The notes beneath the pieces are model-generated. The model was given only the letters and a program-made list of their open reading frames with translations. It did no database searches and was not told where the DNA came from. Below are positions 18,378-26,761 of a stretch of DNA of 64,000 bases, one piece after another. Position 1 is the first letter of the stretch. Each line of letters begins with the position of its first letter. The translations under genes were made by a program, and so were the position numbers. The stretch is from Aminobacter niigataensis (lineage in GTDB: Bacteria; Pseudomonadota; Alphaproteobacteria; Rhizobiales; Rhizobiaceae), in the NCBI RefSeq assembly GCF_014200015.1, contig NZ_JACHOT010000001.1, positions 248,001 through 312,000 on the forward strand, given 5' to 3'.

Positions 18378-19262
18378 TTAGTCGCCGATGGGCTGGTTGT
18401 CGGTGCTGCCGTGCAGTGCGACGAGCGTTGAACGCGCCCGCCACAGCTTCTTGCCGACCGTGCTGCGGCGGCGTGCACCGATCAGCGTCGAGATGCAGTC
18501 GAGCACGAACAATTGCCCGTAGCGTCCACGGTTCGGCATGTAGAAGAATTTCTCCTCGTCGAAGGCGACGAGGGGCACGTTGACGGTGGCGTGGCTGGCC
18601 AGGGGGCTGCCGGGATGGGTGACGGTGACCACCTTGGCATTGAGTGAGGTGGCGAGTTTGGCGCTGTCGATCAGCGAGAGCGGCTTGCCGGTGACCGAGA
18701 AGATGAAAAGCACGTCGTCGGCTTCTACGGTCGAGGCGATAATGCGTTGCTTGTAGGGGTCGGCGGTCGCCGAAACTGCCAGGTCCAGGCGAAAGAGCCG
18801 GTTTTCCGCTTCGCGTGCGACGTTTGCCGAACTGCCGCCGACGCCGAAGCAGAAGATGCGGCGCGCCTTGTGGAGCAGTTCCGATGCCTGCTCCAGCGCA
18901 GCCGGGTCGCGCTGCGAGAAGGCCACGGCGAGGGCCTGGATCGTCGCCTCGTAGACGTTTTCGGCGACGTCGGGGCCCGTTTCCGCCGCCCAATTGCGCT
19001 CGCCGACGATGTACATGCGGCCGACCGCATAATCCTGCGCCAGCCTGATCTTGAAATCGGTGAAGCCGTCGCAGCCGATGCGCCGGGTGAAACGGATGAT
19101 GGTCGGTTCGCTGACCTTTGCCCTGGCCGCAAGTTCCTTGATCGGTAGCCGCGTCGCCGCTTCGATGTCGTCGAGAATTGCGTTGGCGATCGCACGGTCG
19201 GCCGGGTTCATGTCATCGTTTTCGATGCGGAGCCGGTCGATCAGGTTGGCTTGATTTCCCAT
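18378..19262 (-). CDS. MurR/RpiR-family transcriptional regulator
   Basis: A 294-residue regulator with an N-terminal RpiR helix-turn-helix (LPIKELAARAKVSEPTIIRFTRRIGCDGF, about residues 39-67) and a C-terminal SIS sugar-phosphate-binding domain from about residue 125 (IFCFGVGGSSANVA). SIS domains bind phosphosugars or related anions as effectors. It is immediately upstream of, and in the same direction as, the enolase-superfamily/amidohydrolase/Dpp operon, which it very likely controls. Confidence 0.88.
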   Translation of the reverse strand: MGNQANLIDRLRIENDDMNPADRAIANAILDDIEAATRLPIKELAARAKVSEPTIIRFTRRIGCDGFTDFKIRLAQDYAVGRMYIVGERNWAAETGPDVAENVYEATIQALAVAFSQRDPAALEQASELLHKARRIFCFGVGGSSANVAREAENRLFRLDLAVSATADPYKQRIIASTVEADDVLFIFSVTGKPLSLIDSAKLATSLNAKVVTVTHPGSPLASHATVNVPLVAFDEEKFFYMPNRGRYGQLFVLDCISTLIGARRRSTVGKKLWRARSTLVALHGSTDNQPIGD

Positions 19263-19413
19263 ATGGCCTTCATCGATTTGACGAGTCTGTTTGTCTCATC
19301 GTTACCATAAGCGGCTCTTGGAACAACCATCCGGCCGAACAGGGAGGGGCGGGAGGCGGTTTGCCGGGCCCGGCAGCCACGGTCGCGGGGGGCGAGCGCC
19401 GAGCCGCCCGTGT

Positions 19414-19767
19414 TCAAGCTTTCGGAGTGCAGACCGTCGAACGCGTCAGGAAGCGCTTCTCGCGGCCATTGTCGAGCGAGAACATGCCGCCGCGGCCGGC
19501 AACGACGTCGATGATCAGGTCGGTGTGTTTCCAGGCTTCGAACTGCGAGGCACCGATGTAGACGGGGGTCTCGCCGACCGTTCCGAGCAGCACGTCGTTG
19601 TCGCCAACGATGAAATCGCTGCGCGGATAACACATCGGCGAGGAGCCGTCGCAGCAGCCGCCGGACTGGTGGAACAGCACCGGCCCGTGGTCGGCGATGA
19701 TTTCGGCCAGCAGGGCGAAGGCCTCAGGCGTGGCGGAGACCTTGTCGAGGGACATCTTTTCAGGCAT
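19414..19767 (-). CDS. DUF779 protein, aldehyde-dehydrogenase partner
   Basis: A 117-residue DUF779 protein, recognised by HQSGGCCDGSSPMCYP (about residues 33-48) and the later YIGASQFEAWKHTDLIIDVV. The cysteine cluster suggests metal binding. DUF779 genes are found next to AcoD/ExaC-type aldehyde dehydrogenases, as here (69 bases downstream of one), but their role is not established. Confidence 0.85.
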   Translation of the reverse strand: MPEKMSLDKVSATPEAFALLAEIIADHGPVLFHQSGGCCDGSSPMCYPRSDFIVGDNDVLLGTVGETPVYIGASQFEAWKHTDLIIDVVAGRGGMFSLDNGREKRFLTRSTVCTPKA

Positions 19768-19797
19768 CGCAGGAACTCCCGCACTTCAGGCGCAGTC

Positions 19798-19819
19798 GGC
19801 GCGGCATTTCTGCCGCGCC
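19798..19819 (-). other. intercistronic hairpin
   Basis: GGCGCGGCA and TGCCGCGCC flank a four-base TTTC loop between the aldehyde dehydrogenase stop and the DUF779 start. No T-run follows, so it probably modulates mRNA stability or partial termination instead of ending the transcript. Confidence 0.5.
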
Positions 19820-19835
19820 GCGCCCTGGGAGGCGA

Positions 19836-21353
<1,518 letters not shown>

Positions 21354-21456
21354 GAACTTCCTCCCGAGAAGCAACGCTGCGGGATGCAGCGCGTCGGGAG
21401 GAGCGTCGGAGAATATCCGGGCCGTGTCAGCCGGGGCAGGAGAGATCGCCGGTGCC

Positions 21457-21480
21457 AACTGTCGCAGAACTGCGACAGTT
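21457..21480. promoter_or_regulatory. perfect palindrome upstream of the aldehyde dehydrogenase gene
   Basis: Eleven-base arms AACTGTCGCAG and CTGCGACAGTT with a two-base centre lie about 100 bases before the dehydrogenase start and 14 bases after the regulator stop. The half-site CTGTYGCAG also occurs in the site upstream of the FMO gene (24687-24714). It is most likely the binding site of the Fis-type domain of the adjacent regulator. A terminator role is less likely because no T-run follows. Confidence 0.6.
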
Positions 21481-21493
21481 CCGGGCAGCAAGG

Positions 21494-22459
21494 TCAATGC
21501 GTGCGGCGGATGCCGAGGCGATTGAGCTTGCGGTGTAGGGTGGCGCGCGAAATGCCGAGCTTCAGGGCCGCGGCGGAGACGTTGCCGTCGGCGCGGGCAA
21601 GCGCCCGGTGAAGTGCTGCGCGTTCGGCTTCGTCGAGGTCTTCGGCGGCCCGCATGCTGCCACCGACGATGTCGGCGACCGGCAGCCGCCGCTCGAGCCT
21701 GTCCTTCGTGATCCCATAGGTCAGGCGCGCCTGCCTCGTCGCGCCGATGAGCAAATCGTCGGCATCGACGGCAATCATGCCGCCGGGACTGCGGTCGACC
21801 TCAGGCGTCAGGATGATGCGAGCATGAGGGAAGGCGAGGCGGAAATTGTCGGCCTCGATGCGGCGCGCGGCGTCGCCGACTGCAAGGGCGATCAGATTGA
21901 CGAAACCTTCGGTCAGGTCGGCCCGGCAGGACGATACGTCGAGGGCCGCGGCGACATTGCCCTGATGGTCGTAGATCGGGGCCGTCGTGCAGGAAAGTGC
22001 CGTGTTGCGCGAGAGGAAATGCTGGCCTCGATGGATGGTCAGCGGCCGCTGCTCGACCAGGCTGGTGCCGATGGCGTTGGTGCCCTCGCTTTCCTCGCTC
22101 CAGACCGTGCCCGTCCAAAGACCCCAGTCATGGAAGGTCTCGTCATCGGCGACGGCGCCGCGGCGCTCGACCGGGATACCGTTGCGGTCGGCCAGAAGCA
22201 CGCAGCAGCCGACGCCGCCGACGGCGAGATAAAGCCGGTCGAGGCTGGCCTGGGCTGCTGATATCAGCGGCTCGATGCGCTGCCGGGCGAGCGACAGCTC
22301 GACCTCGGTCAGCCGCTCGGGCGGGCTTCGGTGCGTCGGGTCGAGACGGTGCTGCGACGAACGTTGCCACGAAGCGACAAGCGCCGAGCGCGCAGCGTCG
22401 CTCGACTTCAGTGCCGCCTGGACCTTGTCGGCATGCTCGACGATTGCGGTGCCTCTCAT
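21494..22459 (-). CDS. GAF-Fis regulator (AcoR-like, lacking the AAA+ domain)
   Basis: A 321-residue protein matching the N and C termini of AcoR-type activators. Residues 1-60 carry the [19 protein letters not shown] segment, a GAF-type sensor spans about 65-200, and a Fis-type helix-turn-helix ends the protein ([25 protein letters not shown]). The central AAA+ sigma-54-contacting module (Walker A, GAFTGA) is absent. Thus it cannot drive sigma-54 open-complex formation by itself and may act on a sigma-70 promoter or compete at shared sites. It precedes the aldehyde dehydrogenase on the same strand. Confidence 0.82.
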   Translation of the reverse strand: MRGTAIVEHADKVQAALKSSDAARSALVASWQRSSQHRLDPTHRSPPERLTEVELSLARQRIEPLISAAQASLDRLYLAVGGVGCCVLLADRNGIPVERRGAVADDETFHDWGLWTGTVWSEESEGTNAIGTSLVEQRPLTIHRGQHFLSRNTALSCTTAPIYDHQGNVAAALDVSSCRADLTEGFVNLIALAVGDAARRIEADNFRLAFPHARIILTPEVDRSPGGMIAVDADDLLIGATRQARLTYGITKDRLERRLPVADIVGGSMRAAEDLDEAERAALHRALARADGNVSAAALKLGISRATLHRKLNRLGIRRTH

Positions 22460-22561
22460 CCTCTCCTCCGACGGTGGTCTGCACCCTTCCTTGCCGTTCC
22501 CGCACAGTCGTTGCCCGCTTCCGCGCCCCGGTCAATTGGCCCTTAGACGCATACGGCCATG

Positions 22562-22593
22562 CTGGCCGGCGGAGCCAGTGCCTCGCCGGCCAG
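22562..22593 (-). terminator. hairpin downstream of the FMO gene
   Basis: Ten-base arms CTGGCCGGCG and CGCCGGCCAG flank a 12-base loop 17 bases past the FMO stop. There is no T-run, so termination, if any, would be inefficient or factor-assisted. Confidence 0.4.
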
Positions 22594-22609
22594 GTGGTTG
22601 GGCTGGACG

Positions 22610-24412
22610 TCAGGACTTGTGATGGACGTCCTGCAGCCCGTAGACCTCAGTGGCGATCCCTTCCTGGCGCGCCTTGATCTGCAGGGAGAGATACTGCGAG
22701 TAGTGCCTGGACTGGTGCAGGTTGCCGCCGTGGAACCACAGCGCTTCCTGCTGGGTCGGCTTCCACATGTTGCGCTGCTCGCCCTCCCAGGGGCCGGGGT
22801 CCTTGGTCGTGCTGGAGCCGAGTCCCCAGCACTTGCCGACCTTGTCGGCGACATCCTGGTTGATCAGGTCGGCCGCCCATCCGTTCATCGAGCCGTAGCC
22901 GGTGGCATAGACGATGAGGTCGGCCTCCAGTTCGCGCCCGTCTTCGAGAACGATCGAGGTTTCCGTCAGTTTCTCGACGCCGACGCCGCTGACCAGCTTG
23001 ATCCGGCCGTCGGCCACCAGGTCGCAGGCGCCGACGTCGATGTAGTAGCCGGAGCCGCGCCGGAGATATTTCATGAACAGCCCGGACTCGTCGTCGCCGA
23101 AGTCGAGCATGAAGCCGGCATCTTCGAGCCGCTGGTAGAAGGCTGCGTCCTTCTCCCGGATCTTGTCGTAAATCGGCACCTGGAACTCGTGCATGATGCG
23201 ATAGGGCAGCGAGGCGAAGATCAGGTCGGCCTTGCGCGTCGTCATGCCCGAAGCGACGGCGCGCTCCGAATAGAGGTCGCCGAGCCCGATCTCCATCAGC
23301 GAGTCCGACTTGACGATGTGGGTGGAGGAGCGCTGCAGCATGGTGACGTCGGCGCCGCCTTCCCAAAGGGCTGCGCAGATGTCATGCGCGGAATTGTTGG
23401 AGCCGACGACCACGACCTTCTTGCCCTTGTAGGCGTCGGGTCCGGGGTGCTGCGAGGAGTGCTGCTGCTCGCCCTTGAAGACGTCCTGGCCCTTGAATTT
23501 CGGGACGTTGGCCTTGCCCGACATGCCGGTGGCCAGCACCAGCTGTTTCGGCTTCAGCGCGATCTCCTGGCCGTCGCGCTCGACCACGACGGTCCATTCC
23601 CCGGCAGCCTCGTCATAGCTGGCGGACTTGCAGGTGGTCGAGCTCCAGTAGTTGAGCTCCATGACCTTGGTGTACATTTCCAGCCAATCGCCGATCTTGT
23701 CCTTCGGCGCAAAGACCGGCCAGTTCTCCGGGAACGGGATGTAGGGCAGGTGGTCGTACCAGACCGGATCGTGCAGGCAGAGCGACTTGTAGCGCTTGCG
23801 CCAGCTGTCGCCGGGCCGCTCGTTCTTTTCGATGATGATGGTCGGCACGCCCAGCTGCCGCAGCCGGGCGCCGAGCGCGATGCCGCCCTGGCCGCCGCCG
23901 ATGATGACGGTGTAGGGCTGGGTGGTGAAGCCGAGTTCGGCGGCTTCGGCCTCGCGCTTTTCCTTCCACGTCCGGCGGCCGGCGTCGCTGCCATGTTCGG
24001 CGCCCATCGGGCGCAACAGGCCCTTGGGTTCCTCGTGGCCCTTCAACTCGCTCATGGTGGTCAGCAGCGTCCATATCAGGCCGTTCTTCAGCCTGATGTG
24101 GCCATAGCCGCGCGCCACCGCGGTCTCGAACTCGAACCAGCCGTCGGTGACGCCGTCGTTCTGGCTGGCCAGTTCCTTCTCATCCTGGCGGAACCGGCCC
24201 GGCTTGATCGAAGCGAGCTGGCTCTTCAGCATGTCGCGGACCTGGTCGTGGCCCTCCATGGTCTTGAGGTTCCAGGTGAACGTCACGAGGTCGCGCCAGT
24301 AGCAGTCCGCCTGGAACAGGTTCACGGCGGCGTCGATGTCGCCGCTTGCGAGGGCCTTTTCCAGCTTGCCGAGAATGCTGTCGATCTTGGTCTGGGGGCT
24401 GTCGTCGAGCAT
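22610..24412 (-). CDS. FAD/NADPH-dependent monooxygenase with N-terminal NTF2-like domain
   Basis: A 600-residue flavoprotein. Residues 1-140 look like an NTF2/SnoaL-type alpha+beta domain. The FAD-binding Rossmann motif is VIIGGGQGGIALGARL (about 167-182) and the NADPH motif VVVVGSNNSAHD (about 331). Between them FKGEQQHSSQH (about 312-322) fits the FMO/Baeyer-Villiger fingerprint F-x-G-x3-H-x3-W except that tryptophan is histidine. It should hydroxylate or insert oxygen into a soft nucleophile or carbonyl; substrate unknown. TCGGAGGAA precedes the start. It has its own sigma-54 promoter, leader peptide and AcoR-like activator. Confidence 0.78.
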   Translation of the reverse strand: MLDDSPQTKIDSILGKLEKALASGDIDAAVNLFQADCYWRDLVTFTWNLKTMEGHDQVRDMLKSQLASIKPGRFRQDEKELASQNDGVTDGWFEFETAVARGYGHIRLKNGLIWTLLTTMSELKGHEEPKGLLRPMGAEHGSDAGRRTWKEKREAEAAELGFTTQPYTVIIGGGQGGIALGARLRQLGVPTIIIEKNERPGDSWRKRYKSLCLHDPVWYDHLPYIPFPENWPVFAPKDKIGDWLEMYTKVMELNYWSSTTCKSASYDEAAGEWTVVVERDGQEIALKPKQLVLATGMSGKANVPKFKGQDVFKGEQQHSSQHPGPDAYKGKKVVVVGSNNSAHDICAALWEGGADVTMLQRSSTHIVKSDSLMEIGLGDLYSERAVASGMTTRKADLIFASLPYRIMHEFQVPIYDKIREKDAAFYQRLEDAGFMLDFGDDESGLFMKYLRRGSGYYIDVGACDLVADGRIKLVSGVGVEKLTETSIVLEDGRELEADLIVYATGYGSMNGWAADLINQDVADKVGKCWGLGSSTTKDPGPWEGEQRNMWKPTQQEALWFHGGNLHQSRHYSQYLSLQIKARQEGIATEVYGLQDVHHKS

Positions 24413-24490
24413 TTTGTCTTCCTCCGAATTGCCAATGATTGTTTGCTGGGGAGCGGCGCTTGGCGTCGCGCGATCCCGGGGCGGGGACTG

Positions 24491-24508
24491 GCGAGATCAG
24501 GATCTCGC
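24491..24508 (-). promoter_or_regulatory. perfect hairpin spanning the leader-peptide stop codon
   Basis: GCGAGATC and GATCTCGC with a two-base centre. On the minus strand the TGA stop of the 20-codon leader lies in this hairpin, and the FMO start is about 80 bases further on. Such placement would let ribosome position on the leader melt or allow the hairpin. Function is inferred. Confidence 0.5.
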
Positions 24509-24559
24509 AAGTGTTCCCGAAGGGGCCAGCAGGGCGTGGATGCCCGAACTGTTCGACAT
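24497..24559 (-). CDS. 20-residue leader peptide upstream of the FMO gene
   Basis: A short open frame (MSNSSGIHALLAPSGTLARS) within the predicted 5' leader of the FMO mRNA. It starts with ATG and has a strong ribosome site, TCGGAGGAA, identical in nine bases to the site before the FMO gene. The start is about 20 bases downstream of the predicted sigma-54 transcription start. The stop overlaps a perfect hairpin. I do not recognise the peptide as a known family. It could be a regulatory leader, a translational coupling device or a small functional peptide. Confidence 0.55.
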   Translation of the reverse strand: MSNSSGIHALLAPSGTLARS

Positions 24560-24591
24560 GGCGTTCCTCCGATTCCAGTCGCTCCATGCAC

Positions 24592-24607
24592 AGCAAGTGC
24601 CGTGCCA
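24592..24607 (-). promoter_or_regulatory. sigma-54 (-24/-12) promoter of the FMO gene
   Basis: On the minus strand TGGCACG-GCAC-TTGCT matches the consensus TGGCACG-N4-TTGCW at every defined base. Transcription would begin near 24581. The activator gene lies directly upstream and its probable binding site is centred about 95 bases upstream of the -24 element, the expected enhancer geometry. Confidence 0.88.
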
Positions 24608-24658
24608 AGTCGCGGATGGCGGGAAAGCCCGGTATTCCGGGGGGAGGTGGGGCAACAC

Positions 24659-24714
24659 CTGTTGCAGCGCGCCTGGCGCACGCCACAGCTGTTGCAGCAG
24701 TCGCTGCAACAGCT
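24659..24714. promoter_or_regulatory. upstream activator sites for the AcoR-like regulator
   Basis: AGCTGTTGCAG (24687-24697) and CTGCAACAGCT (24704-24714) form a perfect inverted repeat with a six-base centre. A further half-site CTGTTGCAG is at 24659-24667. The repeat abuts the stop codon of the activator gene and precedes the sigma-54 promoter. The core CTGTYGCAG is shared with the palindrome in front of the aldehyde dehydrogenase, where the centre is two bases. Confidence 0.65.
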
Positions 24715-26612
24715 CAGTGGAGCGCGGTCAGCCCGTAGCGCTTGATCTGGCGGTGGACGGTGGAACGGTCGAGGCCCATGCGGCGGGCGGTTTCGGAGAC
24801 GTTCCAGTTGCACGCGGCAAGCATCGCCTGCAGTGCGGCCGGGCCGGAGTCCGCATCGTCCAGGCGGTCGGTCACCTCGGTCGCCGGCGCCATGGTCTCG
24901 GGCAGATCGCAAAGCTCGATCACGCCGTCCTGGCAGAGCGCTGCCGCAACCGCGATGACGTTGTCGAGTTCGCGGATGTTGCCCGGCCAGCCATGGGCGC
25001 GCAGGGCGAGCAGTGCCGCGGGCGCCATTGTCAGCGTTTCGCCGTCCAGGCGATGGCGGGCGATGACCGTGTCGAGCAGCCAGTCGAAGTCGCGGCGCTC
25101 ACGCAGCGGCGGGATGGAAAGTGTCGCGGCGTTCAGGCGATAGTAGAGGTCCTCGCGGAAACGCCCTTCCTGCACGAGCGAACTAAGGTCGCGGTGAGAT
25201 GCCGAGATGACCCTGAGGTTGACCGGCTTCGGCCGCGATGCGCCGACGGGAAGCACCTCCCTTTCTGCCAGTACGCGCAGGAAGCGGCTTTGCAGCGGAA
25301 GCGGCATGTCGCCTATCTCGTCGAGGAACAGCGTGCCGCCGTCCGCCTCTTCGATCAGCCCCTTGCGGCCCTTGGCCGAGGCGCCGGTGAAGGCGCCCGG
25401 CAAATGGCCGAACAGCTCGCTTTCGATCAGTTGCTCGGGGATGGCGGCGCAGTTGATGGCGACGAACTTGCCCTTGGCGGCAGCGCCGTCGTGGATCGCC
25501 TTGGCGAGATATTCTTTGCCGGTGCCGGTTTCGCCCTGGAGCAGGATGGGCAGCGGCCTGCCGGCGAGCTTCGCCGCCTTGGCCTGGAGTGCCGCCATCT
25601 GTGGATCGCCGCCGCTCAGGCCGCGCAGCGAAACCGGGATCTGGTCGCGCGCCATTGTTGGCGCCTGGACCTTGTGGTGCGGCTCGATGGCGTGGGCAAA
25701 CAGCGCGTTGCCGTCGCGGGCGAAGACCAGCCGGTCCTGCGTCGGCCGCCGCCGGGTGAGATCCGGCAGGTCGTCGATCTCCATGTCGAAGAAGCGCGCG
25801 ATCGGCTGGCCGATCAGGCCGTCCGGCTGGCGCCAGTCGAGCCCGACCGAACGCGCCAGGATCTTGGCGCCGCCATGGGTCATGCCGATGATGCGTCCCG
25901 CGCCGTCGATGGAAATCGCGGCCTCCGGGTCGACGTCGAGGAATTCCGGCGACCGGGCAAAACGCAGCACCCATTCGTCGCGGGTCTGGGCCATCAGGTT
26001 GGCGAGTTCGATGCGGCGCACGGTGGCAGCTACCAGATGCAGCGCCAGATTCTGGCTGGTCTTGCGGATCGGCGAACTCAGCAGCGAAATGTCGAGCACC
26101 GCGGCAAGGTCGCCGCGGATGTCGTAGACCGGTGCCGCCGTGCAGGACAAAGGCGTATGGGTGTTGTCGAAATGGTCGGTCTGGTGGATGGTCAGGGCCT
26201 CGCCCGCCTCCAGGCAGGCGCCGACGGCACAGGTCCCGGCGCGCGCTTCCGACCATTCCGAGCCAAGGTAGAGGCCGGCCTTGCGCAGGTTGTTGTCGAA
26301 CAGCGGGTCGCCGAGAAACTCGACGGTCACGCCCTTGCGGTCGGACAGCAGCAGCACGTAGTTCTGGCCGGCGACCTGCCGGAACAGGTTTTCGAGGCCG
26401 GAGCGGGCGATGGCGATCAGCTCCTCCGACTGCTGGCGATGCTCGCGCAGTTCGCCGTCGGGCAGGATATAGGCTTCGCAGGCCTGCGTCGGGTCGAGAC
26501 GATGCTGCTCGATGCAGCGCAGCCACGACTTGACCACCTGCTCGTCGCGCCCGGTCGAAGCTCCAAGGCTGACGCTTTCGATCTCGCGAATATGGTCGGA
26601 ATGCGAAAACAT
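24714..26612 (-). CDS. sigma-54-dependent activator (AcoR family, GAF/PAS-AAA+-Fis)
   Basis: About 632 residues from the ATG at 26612 (an upstream ATG at 26678 would add 22). An N-terminal AcoR-type GAF region (EQHRLDPTQACE, later LSCTAAPVYDIRGDLAAVLDIS) is followed by a PAS-like segment, the AAA+ module with Walker A GETGTGKE (about 357), the sigma-54-contacting loop GAFTGA (about 405) and Walker B LFLDEIGD, and a Fis-type helix-turn-helix (SETARRMGLDRSTVHRQI) at the C terminus. AcoR-type sensors respond to acetoin, alcohols or aldehydes. It lies upstream of the FMO promoter and is the obvious activator. Confidence 0.9.
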   Translation of the reverse strand: MFSHSDHIREIESVSLGASTGRDEQVVKSWLRCIEQHRLDPTQACEAYILPDGELREHRQQSEELIAIARSGLENLFRQVAGQNYVLLLSDRKGVTVEFLGDPLFDNNLRKAGLYLGSEWSEARAGTCAVGACLEAGEALTIHQTDHFDNTHTPLSCTAAPVYDIRGDLAAVLDISLLSSPIRKTSQNLALHLVAATVRRIELANLMAQTRDEWVLRFARSPEFLDVDPEAAISIDGAGRIIGMTHGGAKILARSVGLDWRQPDGLIGQPIARFFDMEIDDLPDLTRRRPTQDRLVFARDGNALFAHAIEPHHKVQAPTMARDQIPVSLRGLSGGDPQMAALQAKAAKLAGRPLPILLQGETGTGKEYLAKAIHDGAAAKGKFVAINCAAIPEQLIESELFGHLPGAFTGASAKGRKGLIEEADGGTLFLDEIGDMPLPLQSRFLRVLAEREVLPVGASRPKPVNLRVISASHRDLSSLVQEGRFREDLYYRLNAATLSIPPLRERRDFDWLLDTVIARHRLDGETLTMAPAALLALRAHGWPGNIRELDNVIAVAAALCQDGVIELCDLPETMAPATEVTDRLDDADSGPAALQAMLAACNWNVSETARRMGLDRSTVHRQIKRYGLTALH

Positions 26613-26761
26613 CGGCAATTGCGGCGCGCCTCCCAACGCACCGCCCTCCCATTTTCTCCTGATGCCACATGACTGCATGGCCTCAGGGCATTGTAAAGGA
26701 GACTAAAGACCGAGGGGGTGCGGTGCGGGCGGAGAGCCGCGATGCCGGGGCAGGCGGCACG

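Noticed and set aside
21440-21458. Sigma-54 promoter for the aldehyde dehydrogenase (TTGGCAC on the minus strand)
   Set aside because: The -24 part matches but the invariant GC at the -12 position is absent.
22559-26672. Long + strand open frames (728 and 778 codons) opposite the FMO and AcoR-like genes
   Set aside because: Shadow frames created by strong third-position GC in the minus-strand genes; no start context or family features.
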